From Escherichia coli DSM 30083 = JCM 1649 = ATCC 11775 (lineage in GTDB: Bacteria > Pseudomonadota > Gammaproteobacteria > Enterobacterales > Enterobacteriaceae), in assembly GCF_003697165.2 (NCBI RefSeq), contig NZ_CP033092.2, positions 2,046,001 through 2,110,000 of the forward strand: DNA of 64,000 nucleotides. The letters are read 5' to 3'. The notes beneath the pieces were generated by a model, which made no database searches, was not told the origin of the DNA, and saw only the letters and a list, made by a program, of their open reading frames with translations. A program made the position numbers and the translations under genes. Positions 18,499-27,092 of this stretch are shown here, piece by piece (within the stretch, counting starts at the first letter, position 1; every line of letters starts with the position of its first letter).

Positions 18499-19350
18499 TT
18501 AACCCGCGTAAGCTGCCAGCATTTCCTGTGCCGCCAGTTTACCCAACGCATTCGCTGCGAAAGGACTGTCGCCGGTGAGAACTTTACGGTCCTTATGTAC
18601 TCGCCCGGTGATGTCGTCATTAATGATGTTCATGCCCATTTTCTTCAGCTCTTCGCCGAAGTACCAGGTGAGATGACCCGGCATATAGCCTATCTCTGGC
18701 GTTTGTTTGTCTGCGGCGTCCGGGAATGCACAAATGGAATAACCGTTCAGTGGGTTATCGCCGTGGCGAAGCGCCAGAAAAGCAGCCGGACCATGGCATA
18801 GGGAGATAACAAAACGGTCATTTTCAATAGCCCACTGCAGAGCGGCGGCTACGTCTTCACTTTCTGGCAAACCGATGAGTGCACCATGACCACCGGGAAC
18901 AAAGATCGCTGCATATTCGCTGTCTGCGTTCAGGCTGGCGACAACATCCGCTAATTTCTTCGGATTGCGGAACAACGATTTATGCTGCTCAAAGAATGGC
19001 ATTACTTTTTCATCTTTGTGCGGCATAGCCCAGTATTCAAACTTGGTCATCAGACCGGAAATGGTCGCCACTTCGAATTCGAAACCTGCAGCATGGAGAT
19101 GATACAACGGCAGCAACGTTTCAATCGGATGATTGCCCGTTGAGAAGAGTTTGCCGTTATCAGTCGGCAAATAGCGTTCATCAGCGGCGATCACCAGAAT
19201 TTTATGTTTACCGCGATACGGTTTTGGATAGTCCACGCCATCAAGATCAGAGACGGGACTCGTATATTGGCTAAGCGAATATTCTGAAGGGAAGAATGCA
19301 TTATCTTCAGCAATATCGACCTGTGGATTTTTACTTTTTTGAACAGTCAT
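18499..19350 (-). CDS. hchA: HchA (Hsp31), holding chaperone and glyoxalase III / protein deglycase
   Basis: A 283-residue DJ-1/PfpI-superfamily protein. The catalytic cysteine is Cys185 in VISLCHGPAA with His186 next to it, and Glu77 (NHPIETLL) completes the usual site. It detoxifies methylglyoxal and prevents aggregation under heat and acid stress. The frame is full length and convergent with hprS, as in K-12. The start MTVQKSKNPQ has an AAGGAATACACT upstream ribosome site. Confidence 0.95.
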   Translation of the reverse strand: MTVQKSKNPQVDIAEDNAFFPSEYSLSQYTSPVSDLDGVDYPKPYRGKHKILVIAADERYLPTDNGKLFSTGNHPIETLLPLYHLHAAGFEFEVATISGLMTKFEYWAMPHKDEKVMPFFEQHKSLFRNPKKLADVVASLNADSEYAAIFVPGGHGALIGLPESEDVAAALQWAIENDRFVISLCHGPAAFLALRHGDNPLNGYSICAFPDAADKQTPEIGYMPGHLTWYFGEELKKMGMNIINDDITGRVHKDRKVLTGDSPFAANALGKLAAQEMLAAYAG

Positions 19351-19865
19351 AGTGTATTCCTTATTGTTGCTTAGTTAGGGTAGTCACTATATTTGCGACT
19401 GAGCTGGCCGCTATTTTTAACCAGGCTGGAAAATTGAGTCAATATATCGAAAGCGGTAGTCGGCGGGCGTAAGTATGTAATGATGATGCTGCACTGGTGT
19501 TGAATATTATTCACGCCAAATTTTCCTTATTGAGCAACGCCGTCGCAAGTGGCCTCAATGATTTTAGACCATTATCAGAGGTACGGGGCGGCAGGGAGAG
19601 ATTTAGTTATGTGGAATATTATGGTGCTGATGAATATTTATATCCCGGATTGGTAGGGAAAAAGCTTTTTTAATGCACTATTTTTGCAAATATTTCTATA
19701 TGGGAAGCGGTTTTGTTACAGATTAAATTTATAAAGAAATGCATTTGGGTGTTGGCTGGAAGAGACGCTGGTAGATTTTATTGAGCCAGGGGGGGGGGCG
19801 GGGTAAGGTGCTGTATCGATATGCTTTGGCAATTGCGTGTGCCGCAGATCGAGATGAAATGCCAA
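19351..19865. other. Gene-free stretch upstream of hchA with a G10 tract
   Basis: I see no supported gene. Apart from the hchA promoter region the stretch holds a run of ten G (19789-19798) followed by C and four more G, in otherwise mixed sequence. Such a run is prone to slippage; no reading frame or promoter is obviously placed across it. Confidence 0.5.
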
Positions 19866-19903
19866 TAAAAAAGCCTGAGTTCGATGAGGGACGAACTCAG
19901 GCT
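19866..19903 (-). terminator. Terminator of yedS
   Basis: AGCCTGAGTTCG (19872-19883) and CGAACTCAGGCT (19892-19903) form a perfect 12-bp stem. On the minus strand a T-rich run follows (TTTTTTATTGG). It lies just past the yedS stop. Confidence 0.85.
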
Positions 19904-19945
19904 AGTGTTAAGTTTTACAGTAACACGCCGCGGCGCGTTGGCTGA

Positions 19946-21061
19946 TTAGAACTGGTAGACGATACCAACTGCAAACTGGTCATCAGCTGCTGCGCCAGTA
20001 ATGGCGGCGTCATCTTTATCCAGCATGTTGAATTTGTATGCAGTATAAACGTTCATGTTCTTATTGAAGTAGTACCAGGTACCAACTTCAATGTAGTTCA
20101 CACGGTCAGCGTCAACATATCTATGTCCAGGTACACCTTTGATATCTTTACCTTTAGAATACACATAACCTAAGGACGGACGCAGACCAAAGTCGAATTG
20201 ATACTGAACAACCGCTTCAAAGTTCTGGGTTTCATTGATAAGTTGATCACGCATTATTGTATTGCCTTCTCGATCGGCAACACCTGTATCAATAGAACCC
20301 GGAGTCATATTACGAGTTTCACCGTACATTACAACTGCGTAGACATTGTTCGCGTCATACTTTGCAGCCAATGACCACAGTTCAGCATTTGAACCGTTTC
20401 CATCGGCAACTTGATCGTTGGTGCGATCAGATTTGCTATATGCACCAACGATACCAAAACCATTGATGTTATAGTCTACAGACAACGCATAGCCGTCACC
20501 ATTTTGTTTCTTAGTGCTACGGTTGCTGTTTTTGCCTTGGTACTGAATCGCAAAATCAAGACCATCAACCAGGCCAAAGAAATCATAGTTACGGTAGGTT
20601 GCAACACCGTTGGTACGACCATTCATGAAGTTGTCAGCGGAAGCCCAGGAATCGCCACCCCATTCAACTAACATATCGGTATAAGCTGCGGCATCATAAG
20701 CAACACCGTAGTTACGGCCATAGTCAAATGATCCTAACTCGTTATATTTCAAACCGGCGAAGGTTAAACGGGTTTTTTCCTGGTTTTCACCTTCAGGTTT
20801 GCTGGCGTCGAGGTTGTATTCAAACTGACCGAAACCAGTCAGTTCGCTGGTGATTTGGGTTTCACCTTTAACACCGAAACGAGCATAGGAGGTATCTTCG
20901 TTTTCGCTGTTATTATCATCAGTATTTGACCAGATGCGTTCGCCAACCATCTTGCCGTAGAAATCAACTTTATTGCCATCTTTATTATAAATTTCAGCCG
21001 CATTTGCTGCGCCAGCAACTAATAACGCCGGGACCAGCATTGCCAGAACTTTTCTTTTCAT
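19946..21061 (-). CDS. yedS: YedS, OmpC/OmpF-type outer-membrane porin (intact)
   Basis: A 371-residue general porin. The signal peptide MKRKVLAMLVPALLVAGAANA precedes AEIYNKDGNKVDFYGK, and the chain ends in the porin signature VGIVYQF with C-terminal Phe. Internal porin motifs include YGRNYGVAYD and YQFDFGLRPSLGY. The ATG at 21061 follows AAGGGAA at correct spacing and starts the signal peptide; an in-frame ATG 30 bases upstream would add a charged tail. In K-12 this locus is a disrupted pseudogene, so the open frame here is notable. Reported work links YedS to carbapenem entry. Confidence 0.9.
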   Translation of the reverse strand: MKRKVLAMLVPALLVAGAANAAEIYNKDGNKVDFYGKMVGERIWSNTDDNNSENEDTSYARFGVKGETQITSELTGFGQFEYNLDASKPEGENQEKTRLTFAGLKYNELGSFDYGRNYGVAYDAAAYTDMLVEWGGDSWASADNFMNGRTNGVATYRNYDFFGLVDGLDFAIQYQGKNSNRSTKKQNGDGYALSVDYNINGFGIVGAYSKSDRTNDQVADGNGSNAELWSLAAKYDANNVYAVVMYGETRNMTPGSIDTGVADREGNTIMRDQLINETQNFEAVVQYQFDFGLRPSLGYVYSKGKDIKGVPGHRYVDADRVNYIEVGTWYYFNKNMNVYTAYKFNMLDKDDAAITGAAADDQFAVGIVYQF

Positions 21062-21371
21062 TATGTATTCCCTTGTGATTATAATCTTCATGAATATATC
21101 AATAAGTGCCGTTATCCAAAAAAAAGCACATTTGGATACTATTCTATGAAGTTCATTTTATTTTAAAGATTACATGTAACAAATGTATTTAAAAGATTTC
21201 AAAATGTTTCTAATCTATTTAATATAATTCATAGTTATGAATTCCGAATATAAATATTCATGAATATTATGTATGTATATCAATATGTTATGAGTTGATT
21301 GAAAAGATAGGGAGTGTCAATGATTGTTGCGCTAAACGGCTGGCGTGATCTCGCGCACATTAATGAAGGCA

Positions 21372-21462
21372 TAAAAAAAGCCGGCATCATGCCGGCCCAA
21401 AAAATATAAACAAGACGATAAAAGGCTAATAACGGAAGCATCATGACACAGAATAATAAAAA
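21372..21462 (-). ncRNA. rseX: Probable RseX small RNA
   Basis: In K-12 the 91-nt Hfq-binding sRNA RseX, which targets ompA and ompC mRNAs, lies between yedS and yedR. Here the same interval holds a minus-strand terminator: the GCCGGCATGATGCCGGC palindrome followed by TTTTTTTAT, preceded by a U-rich stretch ending in TTTTTTGGG. The 5' end is set by the known length rather than seen; an ATTATACC box lies just upstream. Confidence 0.6.
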
Positions 21463-21635
21463 GGTATAATTGTAATCAGTGCTAATATATTGATTAAATG
21501 AATTAATAAAGCCGATATCAAAGATAAATAAAATCGCTCAAAACGATTTTTCCTGTATTCACTGCCGTTGCGCAAAATTTATCTATTTGTTCAAAAAATG
21601 ATTGAGTCTTGACTGGCTCATCCAATGTGGAAAAA

Positions 21636-21651
21636 TGTGATTTTTATCACA
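21636..21651. promoter_or_regulatory. CRP-type site upstream of drpB
   Basis: TGTGATTTTTATCACA has both perfect CRP half-sites (TGTGA-N6-TCACA), 38 bp before the drpB start. It is a strong sequence match; regulation of drpB by CRP is inference. Confidence 0.6.
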
Positions 21652-21689
21652 TAATGGTTCTAAGTCTGAATTTTCCGGGTTATCTCAAA

Positions 21690-21992
21690 ATGGAATACGG
21701 TTCGACAAAGATGGAAGAGAGACTCTCTCGCAGCCCTGGCGGCAAATTGGCTTTGTGGGCATTCTATACATGGTGTGGCTATTTCGTCTGGGCAATGGCG
21801 CGTTACATCTGGGTGATGAGTCGGATCCCTGATGCCCCGGTGTCGGGATTTGAAAGCGATTTAGGATCTACCGCGGGAAAGTGGTTAGGGGCACTGGTCG
21901 GATTTTTATTTATGGCTCTGGTCGGGGCATTGTTAGGCAGCATAGCCTGGTACACCCGACCTCGTCCCGCACGCAGCAGACGCTATGAATAA
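21690..21992 (+). CDS. drpB: DrpB, small inner-membrane cell-division protein
   Basis: A 100-residue protein (formerly YedR) with two membrane helices: LALWAFYTWCGYFVWAMARYIWVM (about 20-43) and WLGALVGFLFMALVGALLGSIAWY (about 65-88). It ends in a basic RPRPARSRRYE tail. DrpB localises to the septal ring and supports division in low-ionic-strength medium. The start at 21690 (MEYGSTKMEE) gives the accepted length; the in-frame start at 21609 lies upstream of the CRP-type site. Confidence 0.88.
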   Translation: MEYGSTKMEERLSRSPGGKLALWAFYTWCGYFVWAMARYIWVMSRIPDAPVSGFESDLGSTAGKWLGALVGFLFMALVGALLGSIAWYTRPRPARSRRYE

Positions 21993-22031
21993 AAACTGCT
22001 AAGGTTGCGACTCTTTGGCAACGGAGCGCGT

Positions 22032-22727
22032 ATGGACTTACAACACTGGCAGGCACAGTTCGAAAACTGGTTAAAAAACCATCACCAGCACCAGGACGCG
22101 GCCCATGACGTATGTCATTTTCGCCGCGTCTGGGCTACGGCACAGAAGCTGGCGGCAGATGACGATGTCGATATGCTGGTGATTTTAACCGCCTGTTATT
22201 TTCACGATATTGTGAGCCTGGCGAAAGATCATCCACAACGGCAGCGTTCTTCAATCCTGGCGGCAGAAGAGACGCGTCGCCTGCTCCGTGAAGAGTTCGT
22301 GCAATTTCCGGCGGAGAAAATCGAGGCCGTTTGTCATGCCATTGCCGCTCACAGTTTCAGCGCGCAAATCGCCCCCTTAACAACGGAAGCTAAAATCGTC
22401 CAGGATGCGGATCGGCTGGAAGCCCTGGGGGCGATTGGCCTGGCGCGCGTGTTTGCCGTTTCAGGGGCATTGGGCGTGGCGCTGTTTGATGGTGAAGATC
22501 CGTTCGCACAGCATCGTCCGCTTGATGATAAACGCTACGCGCTGGATCATTTCCAGACTAAGTTGCTGAAGCTACCGCAAACCATGCAAACCGCAAGAGG
22601 CAAGCAGCTGGCGCAGCACAACGCGCAATTTTTAGTCGAGTTTATGGCGAAGCTCAGTGCCGAACTGGCGGGGGAGAATGAAGGTGTCGATCACAAGGTG
22701 ATAGATGCGTTTTCACCCGCGGGCTGA
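22032..22727 (+). CDS. yedJ: YedJ, HD-domain phosphohydrolase
   Basis: A 231-residue predicted metal-dependent phosphohydrolase of the HD superfamily. The metal ligands are visible as HDVCHFRRVW (about residue 25), the HD pair in LTACYFHDIVS, and Asp in IVQDADRLEALGAIG. The physiological substrate is unknown. The start at 22032 (MDLQHWQAQFEN) is favoured over 22005 on family length. It is upstream of and co-directional with dcm. Confidence 0.88.
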   Translation: MDLQHWQAQFENWLKNHHQHQDAAHDVCHFRRVWATAQKLAADDDVDMLVILTACYFHDIVSLAKDHPQRQRSSILAAEETRRLLREEFVQFPAEKIEAVCHAIAAHSFSAQIAPLTTEAKIVQDADRLEALGAIGLARVFAVSGALGVALFDGEDPFAQHRPLDDKRYALDHFQTKLLKLPQTMQTARGKQLAQHNAQFLVEFMAKLSAELAGENEGVDHKVIDAFSPAG

Positions 22728-22793
22728 GCGCGTGGCCCTAAATGGCTGTAATTATGTTAACCTGTCGGCCATCTCAGATGGCCGGTTAAATCT

Positions 22794-24212
22794 ATGCAGG
22801 AAAATATATCAGTAACCGATTCATACAGCACCGGGAATGCCGCACAGGCAATGCTGGAGAAACTGCTGCAAATTTATGATGTTAAAACGCTGGTGGCGCA
22901 GCTTAATGGTGTGGGTGAGAATCACTGGAGCGCGGCAATTTTAAAACGTGCGCTGGCGAATGACTCGGTATGGCACCGTTTAAGTGAGAAAGAGTTCGCC
23001 CATCTGCAAACGTTGTTACCCAAACCACCGGCACATCATCCGCATTATGCGTTTCGCTTTATCGATCTATTTGCCGGAATTGGCGGCATCCGTCGCGGTT
23101 TTGAATCGATTGGCGGACAGTGCGTGTTTACCAGCGAATGGAACAAACATGCGGTACGCACTTATAAAGCCAATCATTATTGCGACCCGGCGACGCATCA
23201 TTTTAATGAAGATATCCGCGACATCACCCTCAGCCATAAAGAAGGCGTGAGTGATGAGGCGGCGGCGGAACATATTCGTCAACACATTCCTGAACACGAT
23301 GTATTACTGGCGGGTTTTCCTTGTCAGCCATTTTCGCTGGCTGGCGTATCGAAAAAGAACTCGCTCGGGCGGGCGCACGGTTTTGCCTGCGATACCCAGG
23401 GCACGCTGTTCTTTGATGTGGTGCGCATTATCGACGCGCGTCGTCCGGCGATGTTTGTGCTCGAAAACGTCAAAAACCTGAAAAGTCACGACCAGGGTAA
23501 AACGTTCCGCATCATCATGCAGACGCTGGACGAACTGGGCTATGACGTGGCTGATGCAGAAGATAACGGGCCGGACGATCCGAAAATCATCGATGGCAAA
23601 CATTTCCTGCCGCAGCACCGTGAACGCATCGTGCTGGTGGGTTTTCGTCGCGATCTGAATCTGAAAGCCGATTTTACTCTGCGTGATATCAGCGAATGTT
23701 TCCCTGCACAGCGAGTGACGCTGGCGCAGCTGCTGGACCCGATGGTTGAGGCGAAATATATCCTGACGCCGGTGCTGTGGAAGTACCTCTATCGATATGC
23801 GAAAAAACATCAGGCGCGCGGTAACGGCTTCGGTTATGGAATGGTTTATCCGAACAATCCGCAAAGCGTCACCCGTACGCTGTCTGCTCGTTATTACAAG
23901 GATGGCGCGGAAATTTTAATCGACCGCGGCTGGGATATGGCCACGGGTGAGAAAGACTTTGACGATCCGCTGAATCAGCAACATCGTCCACGTCGGTTAA
24001 CACCTCGTGAATGCGCGCGCTTAATGGGTTTTGAAGCGCCGGGAGAAGCGAAATTCCGCATTCCGGTTTCGGACACTCAGGCCTATCGCCAGTTCGGTAA
24101 CTCGGTGGTCGTGCCGGTCTTTGCCGCGGTGGCAAAACTGCTTGAGCCAAAAATCAAACAGGCGGTGGCGTTGCGTCAGCAAGAGGCACAACATGGTCGA
24201 CGTTCACGATAA
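22794..24212 (+). CDS. dcm: Dcm, DNA (cytosine-5) methyltransferase
   Basis: A 472-residue C5-cytosine methylase that modifies the inner cytosine of CCWGG. AdoMet-binding motif I is FIDLFAGIGGIRRGF (about 89-103); the catalytic Pro-Cys is at Cys177 in AGFPCQPFSLAG; motif VI is ENVKNL and motif VIII QHRERIVLVGFR. The 3' end overlaps vsr by 20 bp, the classic coupled arrangement. Confidence 0.97.
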   Translation: MQENISVTDSYSTGNAAQAMLEKLLQIYDVKTLVAQLNGVGENHWSAAILKRALANDSVWHRLSEKEFAHLQTLLPKPPAHHPHYAFRFIDLFAGIGGIRRGFESIGGQCVFTSEWNKHAVRTYKANHYCDPATHHFNEDIRDITLSHKEGVSDEAAAEHIRQHIPEHDVLLAGFPCQPFSLAGVSKKNSLGRAHGFACDTQGTLFFDVVRIIDARRPAMFVLENVKNLKSHDQGKTFRIIMQTLDELGYDVADAEDNGPDDPKIIDGKHFLPQHRERIVLVGFRRDLNLKADFTLRDISECFPAQRVTLAQLLDPMVEAKYILTPVLWKYLYRYAKKHQARGNGFGYGMVYPNNPQSVTRTLSARYYKDGAEILIDRGWDMATGEKDFDDPLNQQHRPRRLTPRECARLMGFEAPGEAKFRIPVSDTQAYRQFGNSVVVPVFAAVAKLLEPKIKQAVALRQQEAQHGRRSR

Positions 24213-24663
24213 GGCCACCCGCAGCAAAAATATGCGCGCGATTGCCACGCGTGATACGGCGATTGAGAAGCGCCTCGCCAGTTTGTTAACCGGGCAGGGC
24301 CTTGCGTTTCGCGTTCAGGACGCCAGTCTGCCCGGACGCCCGGATTTTGTCGTTGATGAATATCGCTGCGTGATATTTACCCACGGCTGCTTCTGGCATC
24401 ATCATCACTGCTATCTGTTTAAAGTGCCTGCGACCCGAACCGAGTTCTGGCTGGAGAAGATAGGTAAAAATGTTGAACGCGATCGCCGCGATATCAGTCG
24501 CTTGCAGGAGCTCGGCTGGCGCGTACTGATTGTCTGGGAGTGTGCGTTACGTGGGCGCGAGAAGCTGACGGATGCGGCGCTTACCGAGCGTCTGGAAGAG
24601 TGGATCTGCGGCGAAGGTGCCAGCGCGCAGATCGACACGCAGGGGATTCATTTACTCGCTTGA
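24193..24663 (+). CDS. vsr: Vsr, very-short-patch mismatch endonuclease
   Basis: A 156-residue endonuclease that nicks 5' of T in T:G mismatches arising from deamination of Dcm-methylated cytosine. The zinc-binding and catalytic core is visible in FVVDEYRCVIFTHGCFWHHHHCYLFK, and the N-terminal MVDVHDKATRSKNMRAI fits the family. It overlaps dcm by 20 bp in another frame. The last 12 bases overlap convergent yedA. Confidence 0.96.
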   Translation: MVDVHDKATRSKNMRAIATRDTAIEKRLASLLTGQGLAFRVQDASLPGRPDFVVDEYRCVIFTHGCFWHHHHCYLFKVPATRTEFWLEKIGKNVERDRRDISRLQELGWRVLIVWECALRGREKLTDAALTERLEEWICGEGASAQIDTQGIHLLA

Positions 24664-25572
24664 TGCATCCTGAATAACTGGCGCGACAACGGGTTTGGCC
24701 GGGAAGAGATATTTTCCCAACGTGACCAGTACCACCGCGAAAACAATTACGCCGAGCGCCAGCCATTCAATTTTCGACAGCGTTTCGCCACCCAGTCCCG
24801 TACCCAGCAAGACCGCGACCACCGGGTTAACGTAGGCGTAGCTGGTGGCGAGAGCCGGACTGACATTACGGATTAAATACATATAAGCGTTAATGGCGAT
24901 AATCGAACCAAACAGCGCCAGATAGCCGACCGCAAGGAAGCCTGACAGGGAAGGGAGCGCCGTCAGTTTTTCACCCGCAATCATCGATGCGATCATTAAC
25001 ACCACGCCTGCCGCCAGCATCTCAATCGCACCCGCCATCATCCCTACAGGTAAGGTAATGCGCGAGCCATAAACTGAGCCAAACGCCCAGCTAATCGAGC
25101 CGATTAAAATCAGAATCGCGCCCCACGGATTGCCGCTTAAATTTCCACCGCTATTGAGCATGATGATTCCGGCAAGCCCAATGGCGATACCCACCCATTC
25201 CAGTTTGCGCGTTTTAATGCCAAACAGGCGGCTGAAGCACAGGGTAAAGAGGGGCACGGTTGCAACCACTACGGCGGCGATGCCGGAAGGAACATTTTGA
25301 TGTTCGGCAACCGTCACCATGCCATTACCGACAGCCAGCAATAACAGGCCAATCAGCGCGGCATTGAGCAGCGGACGTAGCGGGGGAAGTTTGTGTCCGC
25401 GCAGTAGCAAAAATGCCAGCAATAAAATACCGGCTGCCAGGAATCGAACGCCCGCCATCATTAACGGAGGCCAGCTTTCCACGCCAATCCGAATGACAAA
25501 ATAGGTTGAGCCCCAAATGATATACAACGCAAACAGCGCGCCAAAAAGCGGTAACAACTGGCGGAAACGCAT
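24652..25572 (-). CDS. yedA: YedA, EamA-family inner-membrane transporter
   Basis: A 306-residue drug/metabolite exporter family protein with ten predicted membrane helices and the duplicated EamA fold, seen as two similar halves beginning ALFALYIIWGSTYFVIRIGV and NPWGAILILIGSISWAFGSVY. The substrate is not established. It is convergent with vsr, overlapping by 12 bp, as in K-12. Confidence 0.92.
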   Translation of the reverse strand: MRFRQLLPLFGALFALYIIWGSTYFVIRIGVESWPPLMMAGVRFLAAGILLLAFLLLRGHKLPPLRPLLNAALIGLLLLAVGNGMVTVAEHQNVPSGIAAVVVATVPLFTLCFSRLFGIKTRKLEWVGIAIGLAGIIMLNSGGNLSGNPWGAILILIGSISWAFGSVYGSRITLPVGMMAGAIEMLAAGVVLMIASMIAGEKLTALPSLSGFLAVGYLALFGSIIAINAYMYLIRNVSPALATSYAYVNPVVAVLLGTGLGGETLSKIEWLALGVIVFAVVLVTLGKYLFPAKPVVAPVIQDASSE

Positions 25573-25744
25573 AATCCCTCACGGCGGAAATAAAAAGGTG
25601 GTTCATAGTAAACGTGAAAATCATTCTGCTGGCGAGAGATATAATTGCACTTGATTGTTAAATAAATGTTGACCTGTGAAGCAAGTATCAGAGCTGCCGT
25701 TTTTGCTTCATACTTACACCCTTCAACAATAAAAATGAGAGGGA

Positions 25745-26661
25745 ATGCTTTTGGCCGGGAGTAGTTTACTGACGTTGCTCGATGATATCGCCACACTGCT
25801 GGACGATATCTCCGTGATGGGCAAACTGGCGGCGAAGAAAACCGCCGGTGTATTAGGGGATGATTTATCGCTCAATGCGCAACAAGTTTCAGGCGTGCGG
25901 GCCAACCGGGAACTTCCCGTGGTCTGGGGCGTGGCGAAAGGATCGCTGATCAATAAAGTGATTCTGGTGCCGCTGGCGTTGATCATCAGTGCGTTTATCC
26001 CGTGGGCGATTACGCCACTGTTGATGATTGGTGGCGCGTTTCTCTGCTTTGAAGGGGTAGAGAAAGTGCTGCATATGCTGGAGGCGCGTAAACATAAAGA
26101 AGATCCAGCGCAGAGCCAGCAGCGTCTGGAGAAGCTGGCGGCGCAGGATCCGCTGAAGTTTGAAAAGGACAAAATTAAAGGGGCGATTCGTACCGATTTT
26201 ATTTTGTCTGCGGAAATCGTCGCCATCACGCTGGGGATTGTGGCAGAGGCGCCGTTGCTTAATCAGGTGCTGGTGCTTTCAGGCATCGCGCTGGTAGTGA
26301 CCGTGGGCGTCTACGGTCTGGTAGGGGTTATCGTTAAGATTGATGACCTGGGTATTGGCTGGCGGAAAAATCCAGCGCGCTGATGCAGGCATTAGGTAAA
26401 GGGTTATTGATTATCGCGCCCTGGCTGATGAAAGCATTATCGATTGTCGGCACGCTGGCGATGTTCCTCGTCGGCGGCGGGATTGTGGTACATGGTATTG
26501 CGCCGCTGCATCACGCCATTGAACATTTCGCCGGGCAGCAAAGTGCAGTGGTGGCGATGATATTACCGACTGTTTTAAATCTGATTCTTGGATTTATCAT
26601 CGGCGGCATCGTGGTGCTGGGAGTGAAAGCAGTAGCGAAAATGCGCGGTCAGGCACATTAA
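25745..26661 (+). pseudogene. yedI: YedI (DUF808 membrane protein), frameshifted
   Basis: This is a multi-helix inner-membrane protein of unknown function, expected length about 305. The first frame reads [14 protein letters not shown] to KIDDLG, then leaves frame and stops at 26383. The remaining 92 residues (MQALGKGLLIIAPWLMK to MRGQAH) are in the -1 frame, 26383-26661. A C is missing near 26358: GGTATTGG where GGCTATTGG would restore [17 protein letters not shown]. The protein would lose its last third. The SD GAGAGGGA abuts the ATG at 25745 but is well spaced for the in-frame TTG at 25751, so initiation may be at either. Confidence 0.85.
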
Positions 26662-26739
26662 TACTCGCACTGGCTATTATGCAAAATTTGCCATCTTCAA
26701 CTAAGGTGAACAAGTTTCACTCGAAAAAAGGAGGCGAGT

Positions 26740-26922
26740 ATGAGCTTTATGGTTAGTGAGGAAGTTACGGTTAAAGAGGGCGGCCCGCGGATGATTGTCA
26801 CTGGATACTCCAGCGGTATGGTTGAGTGTCGTTGATATGACGGTTACGGGGTCAAGCGGGAAGCTTTTCATGAAACCGATCTTGTTCCGGGGGAGGGGAG
26901 TCGTTCTGCGGAAGAAGTTTGA
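26740..26922 (+). pseudogene. yodC: YodC small protein, premature stop at codon 32
   Basis: A conserved 60-residue protein of unknown function (MSFMVSEEVTVKEGGPRM). It has a strong GGAGGCGAG ribosome site. Codon 32 (26833-26835), Trp in the usual CRWYDGYGVK, is TGA; the remaining frame continues to the normal TGA at 26920-26922 with REAFHETDLVPGEGSRSAEEV. A 31-residue peptide would be made. It is adjacent to the broken yedI. Confidence 0.88.
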
Positions 26923-26937
26923 AAGGGTATCATTAAC

Positions 26938-26964
26938 ACCAGGCCGGATCACATCCGGCCTGGT
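26938..26964. repeat. 12-bp perfect hairpin downstream of yodC
   Basis: ACCAGGCCGGAT-CAC-ATCCGGCCTGGT lies 15 bp after the yodC stop. No T-run follows. It resembles a REP-like or terminator stem separating yodC from dgcQ. Confidence 0.55.
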
Positions 26965-27092
26965 GTCCCAATGCCTGCAATGAATGATAGTCGCGTCTTA
27001 TCATGCCACCATTATAAAATTATCGCTGTTTTGCGGTACGCTATCGCCGGGTTATGCCAGAATCATAAAAAAGCAGGTTGGGAGTCGTCAGG

